A DNA stretch of 64,000 nucleotides from Sipunculus nudus. Taxonomy: Eukaryota > Annelida > Sipuncula > Golfingiida > Sipunculidae. The DNA is taken from assembly GCA_026874595.1 (NCBI GenBank), contig CM049318.1, forward strand, positions 7,790,741 to 7,854,740. Reading direction: 5' to 3'. The position numbers and the translations under genes are program-made. Every line of letters begins with the position of its first letter. Positions within the stretch are counted from its first letter, which is position 1. Shown piece by piece: positions 49,640 through 61,789 of this stretch. The notes under the pieces are model-generated. The model saw only the letters and a program-made list of their open reading frames with translations. It searched no databases and was not told the DNA's origin.

Positions 49640-51745
49640 TTTATAAAATTGAGGAATACTTTAATATCTGTGATATATGACATATCTACAGCAGGAGATC
49701 AGTGAAAGATTTCTATAACTCCCTGAAACAACAAAGACAGTAGTGTTGTGAAATAGCTGCAGCATGGAAATACCGTTTTCTTCTTGTAATAGTTGGATAT
49801 GCTGTTTTCTGCTGGCTTTTTGACAGTCCACACAATGGCTTGGCTCTTGTTTTTTGCCACACCTGACAGCTTGCAGTTACAGGCTGTGCACAGAACTGAC
49901 ATGGATGGATTCATTGGATACCTGAGATAAAACTGACTCTGGGAGGCTGTTACTGGTTATAAATGCGTCAGGTGAAATGCTGTTGGCATACATTCACTAA
50001 TTAAATAGTTCAAAGATCTAAATGGCAATACAGCTTAACATTTGCCCTATATGCCCTGTGTTAGGGATGTAACATCCATGCGGCTTTTAGACTACTAATA
50101 ATTTGTAGTTTGTGATTTTATTTAAAGGCTTTATAGCCCAGTGACATTTAAACCTTAGGATGAATTAGATTTAAAGTCCATTTATAATTCTGTAATAACT
50201 GTGTCACTGTCAGTCAAAATGCTGAATTCCTCATGTTGGACTGTAAGGTGACTAAAATATTTTTAAACATATAAAATATAGATCTCAGATAATCTTTATC
50301 ATGTCAGTAGACTAGTTTTCTTAACAAAAAAAGTTTTATTGATTTATTTTTGCGTAAAACAAATCTTCCTATGATTTGATGCTTTAATATGGTACAGATA
50401 TTTTATATAAATACTTACATTTGTAATAGTAAGACTGAGAGTCTTTCATTTAAACATTTGCAATCATTGGAATTTATTTTTTGTCCTACCATTTTATAAA
50501 TAGACACTAAGGACAGCCATTTACATTCATGGTTTTGTATAACAATGGCTGGCATTGGGTAAATATTTCTTACAATGCAAAAATTCCAGTTTCTTACCAA
50601 TCATTCCATTCATTCCACAAATTAACTTTAAGATAAACATGAATGTTTTTCCCTGAGGTCTCAGTCATGGTCATTTCCAGAAAAAAATCCTGGCTCAGAA
50701 TTTCTCATCTGGTTCATCACACAAAGAAGCATACCTGGTTAGTTTAAAGAACTATGCACTTTGTGAATATCAAAACAGTACCAGTTGGTTTCTTCAGTAG
50801 AGGGGAAAAGCACAGTTCTAACTCAATGCTGGGATTTCATTAGTTAAAATCTTGGCCAAGGAGCAGTGGGATTTTCAGGTCAGCCCCTTAGAGTGAGTGC
50901 CTTGCTGGCTTAATGGGAGGGCTGTGCCCCACAGCCATGTATCACTCACATACAAATGCATCTTTTGAGGTTCCTAGGTGTTGTGACCAAACAGTAGGGT
51001 TAATTGCACATGTAGGACCTTTAGGTGCAATAGGCTCCAAGCCTTGGTGACACCAGCTGACACAAAATAATTAATGTGATAGGAAGCGAGTGTTACTGCC
51101 CTATCATGTAGTCCCAAACTGAAATGATTTGAACTCTGCAGATGTACATACTTAGATTAAGAATTAGACAAGACAGAGTAACAAAATTTGAGGTAGTTAA
51201 CATTCTTAAGGTTCCAAACCAAATTTTTCATCAAACTCTAGCAAGCTACTGAGCAAGCCAACTTGGTTCGATAATGCTACTAGTTGGCCAATTATGGATC
51301 TTAGAATTTAGCTTGGAACCAATGTTAACACTATTAATGAAATACCCTTCCATCATGGATACCACAAATAGAACTGCCAATCACTTCATCAAACAGTGAC
51401 GTAAAGCGGTTCACTCAACATGAACTAATCTGCTCATACATCCGGTGAAGTCTGGCAGACCGTGTGGTTATGTTGATGAGTTATTGAGGGCCGTATCATG
51501 CTTACATTCAGAGCTCACACATATTTTTCATCATTTGGATATATTTTAACTCCAGATAAACTTGTGTCAGTAGTTCATATTCTCAGCTTTGCCTCCAGTT
51601 TTAAATTTCAATAAATTAGGGAGATAATAAAAACAGATTTATTTAATAGCATCCTTTGACATTCCTGAAATTGTTAAATAAGTTATTAAAATAAAATAAA
51701 GGTTGCTTACACAGGCATTTTTCAGAAATCAATGAAGGGGAGGAT
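49640..51745. other. intronic sequence, nothing firmly recognised
   Basis: Short open frames at 49699-49914 and 50415-50600 (minus) are AT-driven. A GGTTCCAAACC / GGAACC inverted pair spans 51213-51320. The GC-richer patch at 51370-51500 gave no phase-consistent exon. Confidence 0.4.
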
Positions 51746-51747
51746 TT

Positions 51748-53110
51748 TTTTTAGCTCAGCTGACTAAAAGTCATCTGAGCTATAGTCATGGTCCATTGTC
51801 CGTCGTCCGTCCGTCTGTCGTGCCGTCCGTCCGTCTGGATGTCAGTCCGTAAGACTGGCACGTTTCGACACCGTTGGACCTACGAATCTGAATTTCGGCA
51901 TACAGTTAGATGTGCCTATAATCTCCTACCATGCCAAAAATTGGGTCAATAGGACTCCGTTCCCCTGAGATATTAAGGAAAAACCTCAATTTTTTATTAA
52001 AAATCTATTTTCACACTTCAGGACTGCCTAAAATCAAAACCACTCATCTGGTTTTCTTCATATTTACCATAAATATTCCTCTATATAGTTCCTATGTACA
52101 TGCCAGATATTAAGTCAGTATTATATAATTTAAAAAAGTTATGGGCCCAAACATAATGGACTTTGTAAAAAAATCAGGAAGATATTTGGTCACTTAAGAC
52201 CAAAAGTGTTAAAGGTAGGGACTTTTTTCCAGTAATACAACTTATATTAATCAAAATTTAATTGTATACCAAAAATTAGATCAAAATTTGTTAAATTTTT
52301 TTAAATATTGGCAAAAATATAAAATTGGTACCTTAAATTTTGCCCAACTTTGGCCATGGCACGTTTTTTTCCTGTAAGTACTGTGGATTTAATTTTCACA
52401 CCATGTATACATAAGGATTTAATCTGTTTAAATCTGAAATTTGAAAATAAAAGCTGCAAAATTAGGCTAGTTATTGAATTTTTTTGGAGGCTCTTGTTGT
52501 ATTCCCTTACATTGTCAAGCAGTCCACTTTGATGACTGTAGGTCATTCAGTGCACATCTCTATGCTCCCCAGGCTGTTGACATAATTTTAGATGTCCCCA
52601 AAATCTCCTACCATACCGAAAATTGGGTCAATAGGACTTTGTTCAGGACTTCGAGATATTAAGGAAAAAAAAAACTCTGTTTTCCATAAAAAAAGCCATT
52701 GTTACACTTTAGGGCTGCCTAATATCAAAACCACTGATCTGTTTTTGATCGTATTTAGGATTCACATTCTTTTATACATTTTCTATGAACATACCAAAAA
52801 TTAGGTTAGTATTGGGTATTATTTTGAAGTTATGGGCCAAAACATAATGCAATTTGTTAAAAAATCAGGAAATATATTTACTCACATGAGAATTGCTGAA
52901 CCTAGAGACTTTTTTTCAGGAATATAACTTTATTTAATCAAGATTCAATTGTTTACCCAAAATTAGATCTGAATTTTGCAAATTTTTCAAGTTATTAGCA
53001 TAAATAAAAAATCAATACCTTAAATTTTGTCCAACTTTGGCACTGTTGATTTAATTTTCACAGCATATATACATAAGGATTTAATCTTTTAAAATCTGAA
53101 ATTTCAAAGA
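51748..53110. repeat. TTTTAGCTCAGCTGACT repeat (copy 2) with a ~680 bp internal tandem duplication
   Basis: Starts TTTTAGCTCAGCTGACTAAA with inverse CATCTGAGCTATAG, then repeated CCGTCCGTCCGTC. The segment from AATCTCCTACCATGCC (51920) recurs from AATCTCCTACCATACC (52601), sharing AATTGGGTCAATAGGACT, AATATCAAAACCACT-like and TTAAATTTTGYCCAACTTTG blocks. Confidence 0.8.
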
Positions 53111-53282
53111 AATTGATTGGAAAGAATAGCTGTTATTCATGTTTTCATACATCATGTCAAGTGTTGTTTACATCTAGCCCACCTAGTAGTACAGCCTTCA
53201 CTTGCATTATGTAACCCACCCCAGGCAGCTTGCCTTGGGTCAGCTTGGCCACTACCAGCAGGCTTCCCCTCTGCTCTGCACT

Positions 53283-53304
53283 CCCCCCCCCCCCCCCCCC
53301 CCCC
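53283..53304. repeat. poly-C tract
   Basis: Twenty-two consecutive C on the plus strand. Confidence 0.95.
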
Positions 53305-53865
53305 AGATGGTGCATAAACTAGATGAATGTTATTATTTTCTGTATGTGATTCATTCTTATTCTAGGCTATGCTACATTTTAGATTTTGTATTGTACCACC
53401 AGGGTTACAATGATTAAAGTGTACATTTAATTGTGTCCACAAAGTGGTGTATTGCTATGAAAGTGTGGATGTTCATGAGATAAGTAATTCCTTACTTCAG
53501 AGGAGTAAAAACTTCACCAGGTGTGAAATTGACTATTAATTTCAGTAATTAATTAAAACTTGGATAGTAATTAGCACAATGATATTGTTTGTTTCTCATT
53601 CAACCAACAGTGTGTATACTTTATTTGAAAAGATGTTTTATTTTATCAAATTTACTGAATCTTTTATTTTATTTTGGTGAATAAAATTAAGCAGGTACTA
53701 AAAACTCCAATGTGCAAAACTTTTTAATAGTGATTCAAGGAATATTCTTGTAGATGCCATGTTGTGGCATTATTTTCTTTTAAATTCAGTTTAAACATTG
53801 ATGATTTAAAAATAATAAAATATATGTGTATGCATAATATGACCCAATATGAGCTACACTCTGGA

Positions 53866-53992
53866 TATATGATGATTGCAACTTTTGCAACAATTCTAAT
53901 ATTTTAACTTATAGTTTCAGTTTTTTACTCTGTATATATAATGATTGCAACTTTTGCAACAATTCTAATATTTTAACTTATATTTTCAGGTT
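53866..53992. repeat. 69 bp direct duplication
   Basis: ATGATTGCAACTTTTGCAAC followed by AATTCTAATATTTTAACTTA occurs at 53872 and again at 53941 with few changes. Confidence 0.9.
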
Positions 53993-54449
53993 TTTTCATT
54001 TAAAATTTATAAAACCTGTAAATAAAAAAAATGATTCAGATAAAAACTTCTTAATGGAAAAAGTGGATATGCTTAAAAAAAAAATAGGCTTATATATAAA
54101 CTTAAATGCATTATTCCCTTGAAAGTGAAATAAAGGTATTAGTCCATTCTGTCCACTTGCCTGTCCATCTGTAAATTTTCCATCTGTAAATTTTCATTCA
54201 TAACAGTATCTCAAAACTTTTACTGATTTTCTTCATGACAGTCTTGTCAGAGTATTAGTTTGCAATCATATATTTAGAACTTTACTATAACCAAGTAGGA
54301 GGGCCCCTTTCCTCCTAGCTTTTCATATTTTTATATAAATGAAAAACATTACAATAGAATATTTCTACATCCACCTTCGTGCTGCCCTCACTTTTCCCTT
54401 CTCCGAACCCCATCCCAAAGTCAGCCTCAGTAAGCAAGAACAAGATGAA

Positions 54450-55020
54450 TCAGATATATTCATACTTTAATATTTTGTATAACTATTCATCCATAGGTAC
54501 CTATGTACATGCCAGAAATTATGTCAATATTGTGTAATATGTAGACATAGTGGGCATCACAATAATGTACCTTGTCAAGACTAAAGAGATATTGTGTCAT
54601 ACAGTCACAAATTCATAAATCACTTCATCAGCATAGTTAATCATAACATCATATCTGTCAAATTGAAAGCTTGCAGACTACCATACACTTTAGATCCTTC
54701 AACAAATAGCCTTATCATCATTCTACTACTGCTTATTACTGCTGTCATTGCATTCATATTTGCTCAAATATATCACAATTTTCTACACCCCTTTAATAAA
54801 TAAAAAATAAACCACTATATATGACTCTATTAATCCATCAGTCAGGTTATTTCATTTATCATTTACTCACATATTACATTACATTCCTTTATAATAGCCC
54901 AACATGTCCATGATATTCATAAGCTTTATCGACTCGATATAGTATCACAGTGGAGAAACATTTATGGTCCAATCACGATCAGCTTAGTGCCATGACCCAT
55001 GGGTCCCTTGTTAGAATTTT
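54450..55020. repeat. partial copy of the TTTTAGCTCA repeat family
   Basis: CCTATGTACATGCCAGAAAT and GTCAATATTGTGTAATAT match blocks at 52090-52120, and CATGGGTCCCTTGTTAG resembles the usual right end. Diverged. Confidence 0.45.
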
Positions 55021-55701
55021 GCATAGATTTTCAAAAAAATTTAATATATAAGTTTAGTAGGCTGAGCTGATGATGTTAATAACAATTGTAATGCCTAACA
55101 GGTAAAACAAAACAAAAGGAAATTTTATCAATGTTTTACTGTGTTAGTTTCTTGAAATTAATGTCTTAGTGCTCAAAGTTTCTATGGAAAATCAAGGTAA
55201 ACATTAAAAATTCTTAATGCATGCTGTGCCTGCTAAACTAGCCTTTTTAAAATTTTTTTTTGCCTAATCAGAATTCTAACCAGAATTCTAGTGTTCTTGC
55301 ATGATCATAAACACTGGAAGTGACTATTCTACAGTAAGATATATATATAAATTTATTTATTTATGTGTAGTGGATAAAGATGCCAACCACACAGAAGAAG
55401 TTCATAAATATGGTGGAAGCAATGACTGACTGATGCAGTGTCTATACCTACCTTATGTTGGAATAAAGAGTAATGGTTATGGAATAACAATATCAGTTGA
55501 GAAGAGACATTATATATGTTTACATAGTCATTCATGTGTAAGAATATGCTGTGTAAAATAAAATCCTACAGATCCATGAACCATGCAGTCACATGCTGGA
55601 AGACTGTTACATGAGAAATACAAAATAATACACTTCATCAGGATGGTTATCATGTGACACAGGTAATATTGGGATAATCATGTATTCTGCCTGGAGATTA
55701 C

Positions 55702-55808
55702 ATAGTGATTCTGTGGAATATTTTCGGCCATTAAGTGATCACCCTCCAGCCATGGCCTTTTTGCCATGGGAACGCGTGTGCCTCCGATGGCAACGAGAAG
55801 GAATACTC
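55702..55808 (-). CDS. candidate upstream exon of nested antisense gene
   Basis: On the minus strand a strong acceptor (ACCCTGCCTTGTATGACCTC-CAG) opens 35 codons in phase 1 (VFLLVAIGGTRVPMAKRPWL... then EGDHLMAENIPQNHY) to TAT|GTAATC, phase 0, which matches the phase-0 entry at 41157. The plus strand is also open and carries a good AGG|GTAAGA donor, so strand is not settled. The GTAATC donor is only fair. CpG and GC content stand out from the surroundings. Confidence 0.38.
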
Positions 55809-56029
55809 CTGGAGGTCATACAAGGCAGGGTAAGAACGAGTCGTATATATCAGAAACTGCATTGTACACTGGCTTCAGCTTCATTGTGGATGATTTCAGT
55901 AAATGTTTCTTTAAAAAACATCCTTATATTTCACCAATCCCATCTTTTCCCTATTTAAAGAACACCTTCACTTTATTTTTGTATGCCTTATATCTCTGTG
56001 TGTGTGAGATACAACTGAGTTGGGCAAAA

Positions 56030-56600
56030 TGTATTGACCCATTAAAGTGTAGGGTAGGACAAAAGCCTATAGTCATAAACCCACCTGTGAAAATGCAGGA
56101 AAGAACAAAAACAAAACCACCTGTAAAGTATAACGTAGGACAAAACCCTACCTAGAAAAAAATGAAAAAGCAAAAACTACCAATAAAAAATGCATTGAAG
56201 GACGACACACCCCTAAAACTGTCCTCAGAGCAGCAGAGTTGAACAAAAAACAGTCCTCAAAGGTGCAGAGCAGGACAAAACCACATCCTCAAAGTATAGA
56301 CTAGAACAAAACACTTTACTCTGAGGTGCAAAAATGAACAAAACCCTGTCCTCAAATGTGCAGAGTAGGATAAAATATTGTACTCAAAGGTGCAGAGTAG
56401 GACATAACATTTTCATCAAAGGTGCATGATAGGACAAAATATTGTCCTAAAAGGTGTGTAGTAGGACAAAATATGGTCCTCAAAGTACAATGTAAGACAA
56501 AACATTGTCTTCAAAGTTGCATAAGTAGGACAAAACATTTTCCTCAAAGGTGCAGGGTAGGACAAAACACTAGCCTTGAAGGGTGCAGAATAGGACACAT
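56030..56600. repeat. 32 bp tandem repeat, about 17 degenerate copies
   Basis: Unit: GTAGGACAAAACATTGTCCT followed by CAAAGGTGCAGA, phased at 32 bp (for example GGTGCA at 56389 and 56421, GGTGTG at 56453). Each unit contains the inverted pair AGGAC...GTCCT, so each can form a short hairpin. The first third is most diverged. Confidence 0.9.
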
Positions 56601-57378
56601 CCTCCTCACATATGATGACTTTTATTGGGTCATTGTGGCACATAGTGGATTACCATATTTGCCTTTATGAATATTTCTGTATATATTTGTGCATATTTGC
56701 TTATAAAGCCTGTTTGTTAGTTTATATAACCAAAGTATCTGAAGGTTTGGATGGATACTCCATGTCAATTGGACAAATATTTCAGTCAGGATAACTTAAA
56801 AAGTAGTTTACAAATTTCTTTGAGCATTTGAGATTTTGTAAACTTAGACTTGGTTCAGAGGGTGAAAGCTTAATTTGTAAATCAGGGTCATGATCTTGAC
56901 CAATATACTGACCTTGACCTTGAAAAAGGTCCATAGATTCTTCATAAACGTTTTGTTTTCTTTGATCTTAAGTTGCTTTGCATTATCCATGCACTGCATG
57001 CACAAGACTTTTGGCATCATCTAGCTTTACTATATTTCTATTAACATATAATAATTCATTGTTCAGATATCTTATAAATGGGTTTATGGATTGTTCTGAA
57101 ATTTGATATGCATGTTGATCTTGGAGTGTTTTATCCTTTACCTCAATTAATTAGGACTTGTGGGTCTGCCACACTATGATATCAATGATACCAGTCTTTT
57201 TAAATAAGATTATTTATATTCATATAAAATGTGAACAGGGATGAATCCACTCTTATTGTTGTGAGAAAACTATATGTACATATGTGTACATTTATTAGTG
57301 TGTACGTTCTTTTAACAATACTATAAACTGTACTAGTGTAGTTCTGAGTTCATTATATAGCTGTACAACATTGTTATT

Positions 57379-57787
57379 AGTGGTGTGCTGATAAATCAAT
57401 TGAATAAATGATTGGTCATTTTTTTTTAATTTATAAAATCAATTGCATTTTTGCATAATTAATTAAAAACGATCAGGTATGCACATGCAAAGAATCTAAT
57501 CCTGTCAGAGATATACCATCACATGTTAGCAAGGAACAGCATCAAAACAGAATCTTGCACAACTGTCTGACGGCAAGTCGACCTGTGATATGGGTGCATT
57601 GATGGTTTCATTATGAATACCAATGTACATGTCACACTGTATATTGGGGTCAGTATTTTAGGTTCTAGTATATAGCAGATTTTAAGCAAGGATTCAGGTA
57701 CATCAGATAATTGATAAATAATTGATCATCAGTTGTTTTTATTTTTCAGTCATTGATTAAGATTTTAAAACCAATTCCTACCACTAA
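57379..57787. mobile_element. dispersed ~420 bp element, copy B (inverse of 32.2-32.6 kb)
   Basis: Reverse complement of copy A over its length, with small indels; ends TTAGTGGTGTGCTGATAAAT and CCAATTCCTACCACTAAT. No target duplication could be confirmed by eye. Confidence 0.8.
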
Positions 57788-57789
57788 TC

Positions 57790-58600
57790 ATAATGTGTAT
57801 ATATCATCAGGGCAGTTAGAACCAACCACTAATTGTATAGGAAATATCCAGACTAGTCATATGTGAGCGTCCTTATCTATAAGTATCTTGTAACGGTTAA
57901 TTAGTACCTCCAGATGTGTATGTTTTCAGTTTTAGGTGAGATTTATTGGAGAGATTTTTACATTTTTTCATGCCTTAGCTATAAATAACCAGCTACATCG
58001 TTTAACTCACACTGACATTTTTTGCATTCTTCCACTTACTCGCCTTTTATCAGGTAGTTGTTGTTTTCTGATCACCATGACAGCCAGGTGACAGAACACA
58101 GCTCATTAGATTAGAAAAAGTGGTTGCACCTGTTGAACGGTTGAAAGATATATATACCTGTGCATTATGACAATGACAAATTCTGACAGCTTAAAGTGTT
58201 CTTGATAGCATCGACAATCACTTGCCAAATTGTTAAAGTACACAGAATATAAGTAATGTTAGTGTTTTAGTTCTGCTATGTAGCAGGTGAAGTTCATTAC
58301 TGATGCCATGAATACCATAATTGAAAATTCATTATAGTGACATATACTGAAATATTGAAAATGTAAACAGAAAAGTGCATAATTATAAGGCATGTTAAGT
58401 CTCACAGATTTCAGAGTTAATGCATTTCCCCTGTGCAGTTTTGATCAAGAATGGTCTCTGACTTCACTAATCTTGTGACCTGACATTGAATAATATACAC
58501 TAACATTATACCTTAAATCTGACTTGCAATATCCATTTTTAGTCTGTACACAAAATTGAAGCTCCTGATTGGATGGTTTTAAATTTTTTTGTGAGGTCAG
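57790..58600. other. intronic sequence, nothing recognised
   Basis: Low-GC sequence between the inverted element and the 58.6 kb island, without repeats, coding frames or RNA genes. Confidence 0.45.
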
Positions 58601-58602
58601 GA

Positions 58603-58749
58603 CTAGATCAGGGCGTAGAAATATGACAGGAAGGTTCTCTGAAGAAAGTCTCTTAGTAGGAGATAATCTGCAGAGAGTTTGGTGGCGAATGGACTGTTAT
58701 CTTCTAAGGAGAAGCCGGAGGAACACTCTTGGGATGACCTCACCCTCAC
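58603..58749 (-). CDS. candidate stop-containing exon on the minus strand
   Basis: After a TTATGTTCTGCAG acceptor the minus strand is open in phase 0 for 48 codons to TAG. It includes GFSLEDNSPFATKLSADYLL and LRDFLQRTFLSYFYALI, a convincing helical pattern. Its stop prevents it being internal to the nested gene as chained, so it could be an alternative terminal exon. The plus strand over the same bases is open too (57 codons, basic), less protein-like. Confidence 0.35.
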   Translation of the reverse strand: MRVRSSQECSSGFSLEDNSPFATKLSADYLLLRDFLQRTFLSYFYALI

Positions 58750-59781
58750 CTGCAGAACATAATTAATAGGATTACTTCAGTGGTTGTTGGAACAAGGATA
58801 TCACTAAAGAATTACTACTGCTGTTTAAGTCTCCATGACACCCTCCATCCATGGGCTGGTCCTTCCTGTAATCTTTCAAAGCATGCAGAATTTTACCATA
58901 TGGAAATAAACCTGAACATAGTTGGCTGCTTGCTCTGGACTATATAAAGTACCCCATGGTTCATTTTATACATTCACAGGTTCTGACAATGTAAAATACA
59001 TTCAATACATGGTAGTATTTATTTATATAGTGAGCAGCATTAAGAACTCAGATATTGGCTTTACAGATTACACTTAGCACCAGGCCACTATATTGATCTC
59101 TGCTGTGTTTGTTATAGGTTCACAAATACCAGGGGGTACCTATTGTAGCTGTCTGTGAAGGCTGTTTTATGCTTCAGCTTCTTCAAAGGGTTTTACACAT
59201 GGTTTATTATATGCCTCGAACCTAAATTGTAGCATGTAGGTACCTGCACCATTTAATAATGGATATAATTGGCTTTGGTAACAATGTAGAATATAAGCTG
59301 ACGGTATAGACTGTCACAAACAGTTTTTACTTTATCTACTGGTAGGGTTCAAAATTAAGGACTGCCCGACTGCCCAGAGCAGGTGATTGAGGCTGTCAGA
59401 GAGGCAAAAAGCCTGATCAATCCTTCCTCATTAAATAGTCGTGGAATATTAGCCCTTTTCTCACACAGTTAATAATAATATCTTCTTCAAATCTTCCATA
59501 GGGCATGGAACAGGTTTCTCCAACATTACTTAATGAATTTTCAGCCTGTGGAAAATGCATCTGGGCATTCAAATTTTATTAACTAGTTGTCAGAAAAGTT
59601 TGGAAAAAGTTAATTTCTAACCCTGCATGACTACGGTAATGTATTAATAGCATATCTTACAAATTATTGAGCCGGTGCATGGTTATAGGATATTTTTTTA
59701 CATGAAGGGTTTGACCAAGGACATCTAGGACTAGAATTTTTCAGCCACATGGAATTTTACGCTACTTGCAGCTGTGAATAC

Positions 59782-59859
59782 TGTAGTCATTCCAGATCTC
59801 CTTTGCTATAACCGCTGCGTTGTATAGCAAGATTCTCCAGGTTTCACCACCAGAGTTGG
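59782..59859 (-). CDS. candidate upstream exon of nested antisense gene
   Basis: Minus strand, 25 codons including ETWRILLYNAAVIAKEIWND, ending TAC A|GTATTC (phase 1), which would complete a codon with the GA that starts the exon at 55808. Entry is phase 1 after ...GAACTGAG, a weak acceptor; an in-frame TGA sits just upstream. Splice sites are weak, so linkage is tentative. Confidence 0.28.
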
Positions 59860-60279
59860 CTCAGTTCCAAGAGTTGCAACCAGATGGATGAGAGCATGGT
59901 TTAATCACAATTAAATTTGTGAGGACTGTAATGGAATAACAGTTACATATGTTTTTGGTGATGCCGGCAGTTTGATAGAGGTGACATATTGGTCATATAA
60001 AATTTTTTTTTCATCCTCTTTCATTAATGAAAAAATTGTAAAATTGTATAACCTTTCAAAATCTGGAAAAATAATTTAAATAAAAATGGCTTAAAACACA
60101 TATATTTTTTTTCAGTTTCCTAATAAAACCATCACATAGCAATAATAATGAATATATGCATACAAACAATAAAGTTGAAATATTTTAATATGAGAAAAAT
60201 GTTTTTGTGGATCATTCACCTATTCTAAATCTTTTGCACACAGCTTCTGCATACATGCAAACAATTGAAATTTCAAAAG

Positions 60280-60350
60280 ATGTGGCTAGTCTGGGGTTGA
60301 AGGACTGCTTAAGCCTCCATAGGTTCAAACCCTCAGCCTGAGGCAAGAAT
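60280..60350 (+). other. possible tRNA-derived SINE remnant
   Basis: TGGCTAGTCTGG resembles an A box, and 41 bp further GGTTCAAACCC matches the B-box consensus GGTTCGANTCC well. It does not fold as a full tRNA by eye. Confidence 0.22.
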
Positions 60351-61179
60351 TAATGGATCCCTTAAATCCAGTTGATAATAAATGCAATGTGTGTATATGA
60401 ATAAATCTGTTGTATCACCAAGATTACAATCACCTTACAATACTAATTAAGTAAAAACACTTTTCCAGGCTGCAGTTAAGTACTGTTAACCATTAATTGA
60501 TATCTATTATCTGATGTTTCACTAAGAATCTGAAGGACATGCAGCTAAAATTGATGCATCTTTGAAGGAGGGTTAGAAAAGCAGAAGGGATTTCTCCTAG
60601 AGGTGGTAGAAGATGTAGTCACCTCAAAATCAATAGGCCAATGCTTAAATCTGTAGGGTTTCATGTTTGCTACTGGCCTGATGTTTCAATCTAGTCATAG
60701 AGGTAACTTCACCAATCTCTGAATGTTAAACGTACCTTATATATCATATAACACTATTGTGAGTTGTAATTTGTTGCTGCAATGTCTTCACATTTTGCCA
60801 TTTTATCATCAGCATGTTAGATGTATTAACATTCATTTTATGTGGTCTTGTGTTGTGAATGTACACATTTTAGTCAGACACTATGTGGTGATATTTGATG
60901 GTCGGCTATCTGTTCCTAATTAGTCTGTCTGTGTCATGATTTATTCTGAGTCAGCTGAACCAGCCTTGCCTAGGGAAGAGTAAATGTTTTTAAGCTTTGT
61001 AAGATTTCTCTATCAGAGGTCAGCTTTAGTCATTTTACTTTTTACCATGTAATGGTTGTCAAATGAACAATGAATAATACATGATATAGGCAAAAACTTA
61101 TGGGCTAATATTAGTTGTTTAAATATTTCGTTGAGAATACATTTTTAGTTTTCCCTTTGTACTTTTACCACTTTAAGTT

Positions 61180-61782
61180 ACAAACCACTCTGGCTTTATA
61201 AATCAGCCTGGCATTATAACCAGCCTGGCATTATAAATCAGCCTAGCATTATGAACAAGCCTGGCATTTTAAACCAGCCTGGCTCTTTAAACCAGCCTGA
61301 CATTATAAACCACTTTTGCATTATAAACCAAGCAGCCTGGCATAATAAACCAAGCAGTCTGGCAATATAAACCACTCTTGCATTATAAACCAAGCAGCCT
61401 GGCATTATAAACTACTAGCCTAGCATATGAAAAACACTCTGGCATTATAAACCAGTCTGGCATTATAAACCACTCTGACATTATAAACCAAGCAGTTTTC
61501 TATTTTAAATAACTGTGGCATTATAAACCAAGCAGCCTGGCATTAATAAATTATAAACCAAGCAGCCTGGCATTATAAACCAAGCAGCCTGGCATTAATA
61601 AATTATAAACCAAGCAGCCTGGCATTTTAAACCAAGCAGCCTGGCATTATAAACCAGGCTTGGGCATTTATTAACCACTCTTGCAAATACAATTTCAGTT
61701 TCCCCTTTGTACTTTACCACTTTAACTTATAAGCCAATATGGCATTATAAACCATTGTGGCATTATAAACCAGCCTGGCATA
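61180..61782. repeat. ~22 bp CATTATAAACCA repeat with duplicated flanks
   Basis: Irregular array of CATTATAAACCAAGCAGCCTGG-type units of 16-32 bp (shown here in part: CATTATAAACCA plus CAGCCTGG). The leading flank TTTTCCCTTTGTACTTTTAC (61150) recurs as TTTCCCCTTTGTACTTTACC (61699), implying a larger ~550 bp duplicated unit. Confidence 0.85.
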
Positions 61783-61789
61783 TGTATGT

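Noticed and set aside
51346-51414. Minus-strand exon-like stretch at 51.4 kb
   Set aside because: Careful reading shows a TGA before the donor I first considered; remaining donor phases do not match 41157.
55680-56155. Plus-strand frames of 92 and 129 codons with an AGG|GTAAGA donor
   Set aside because: No phase-compatible partner; the minus frame is more protein-like and fits the nested gene. The longer frame runs into the 32 bp array.
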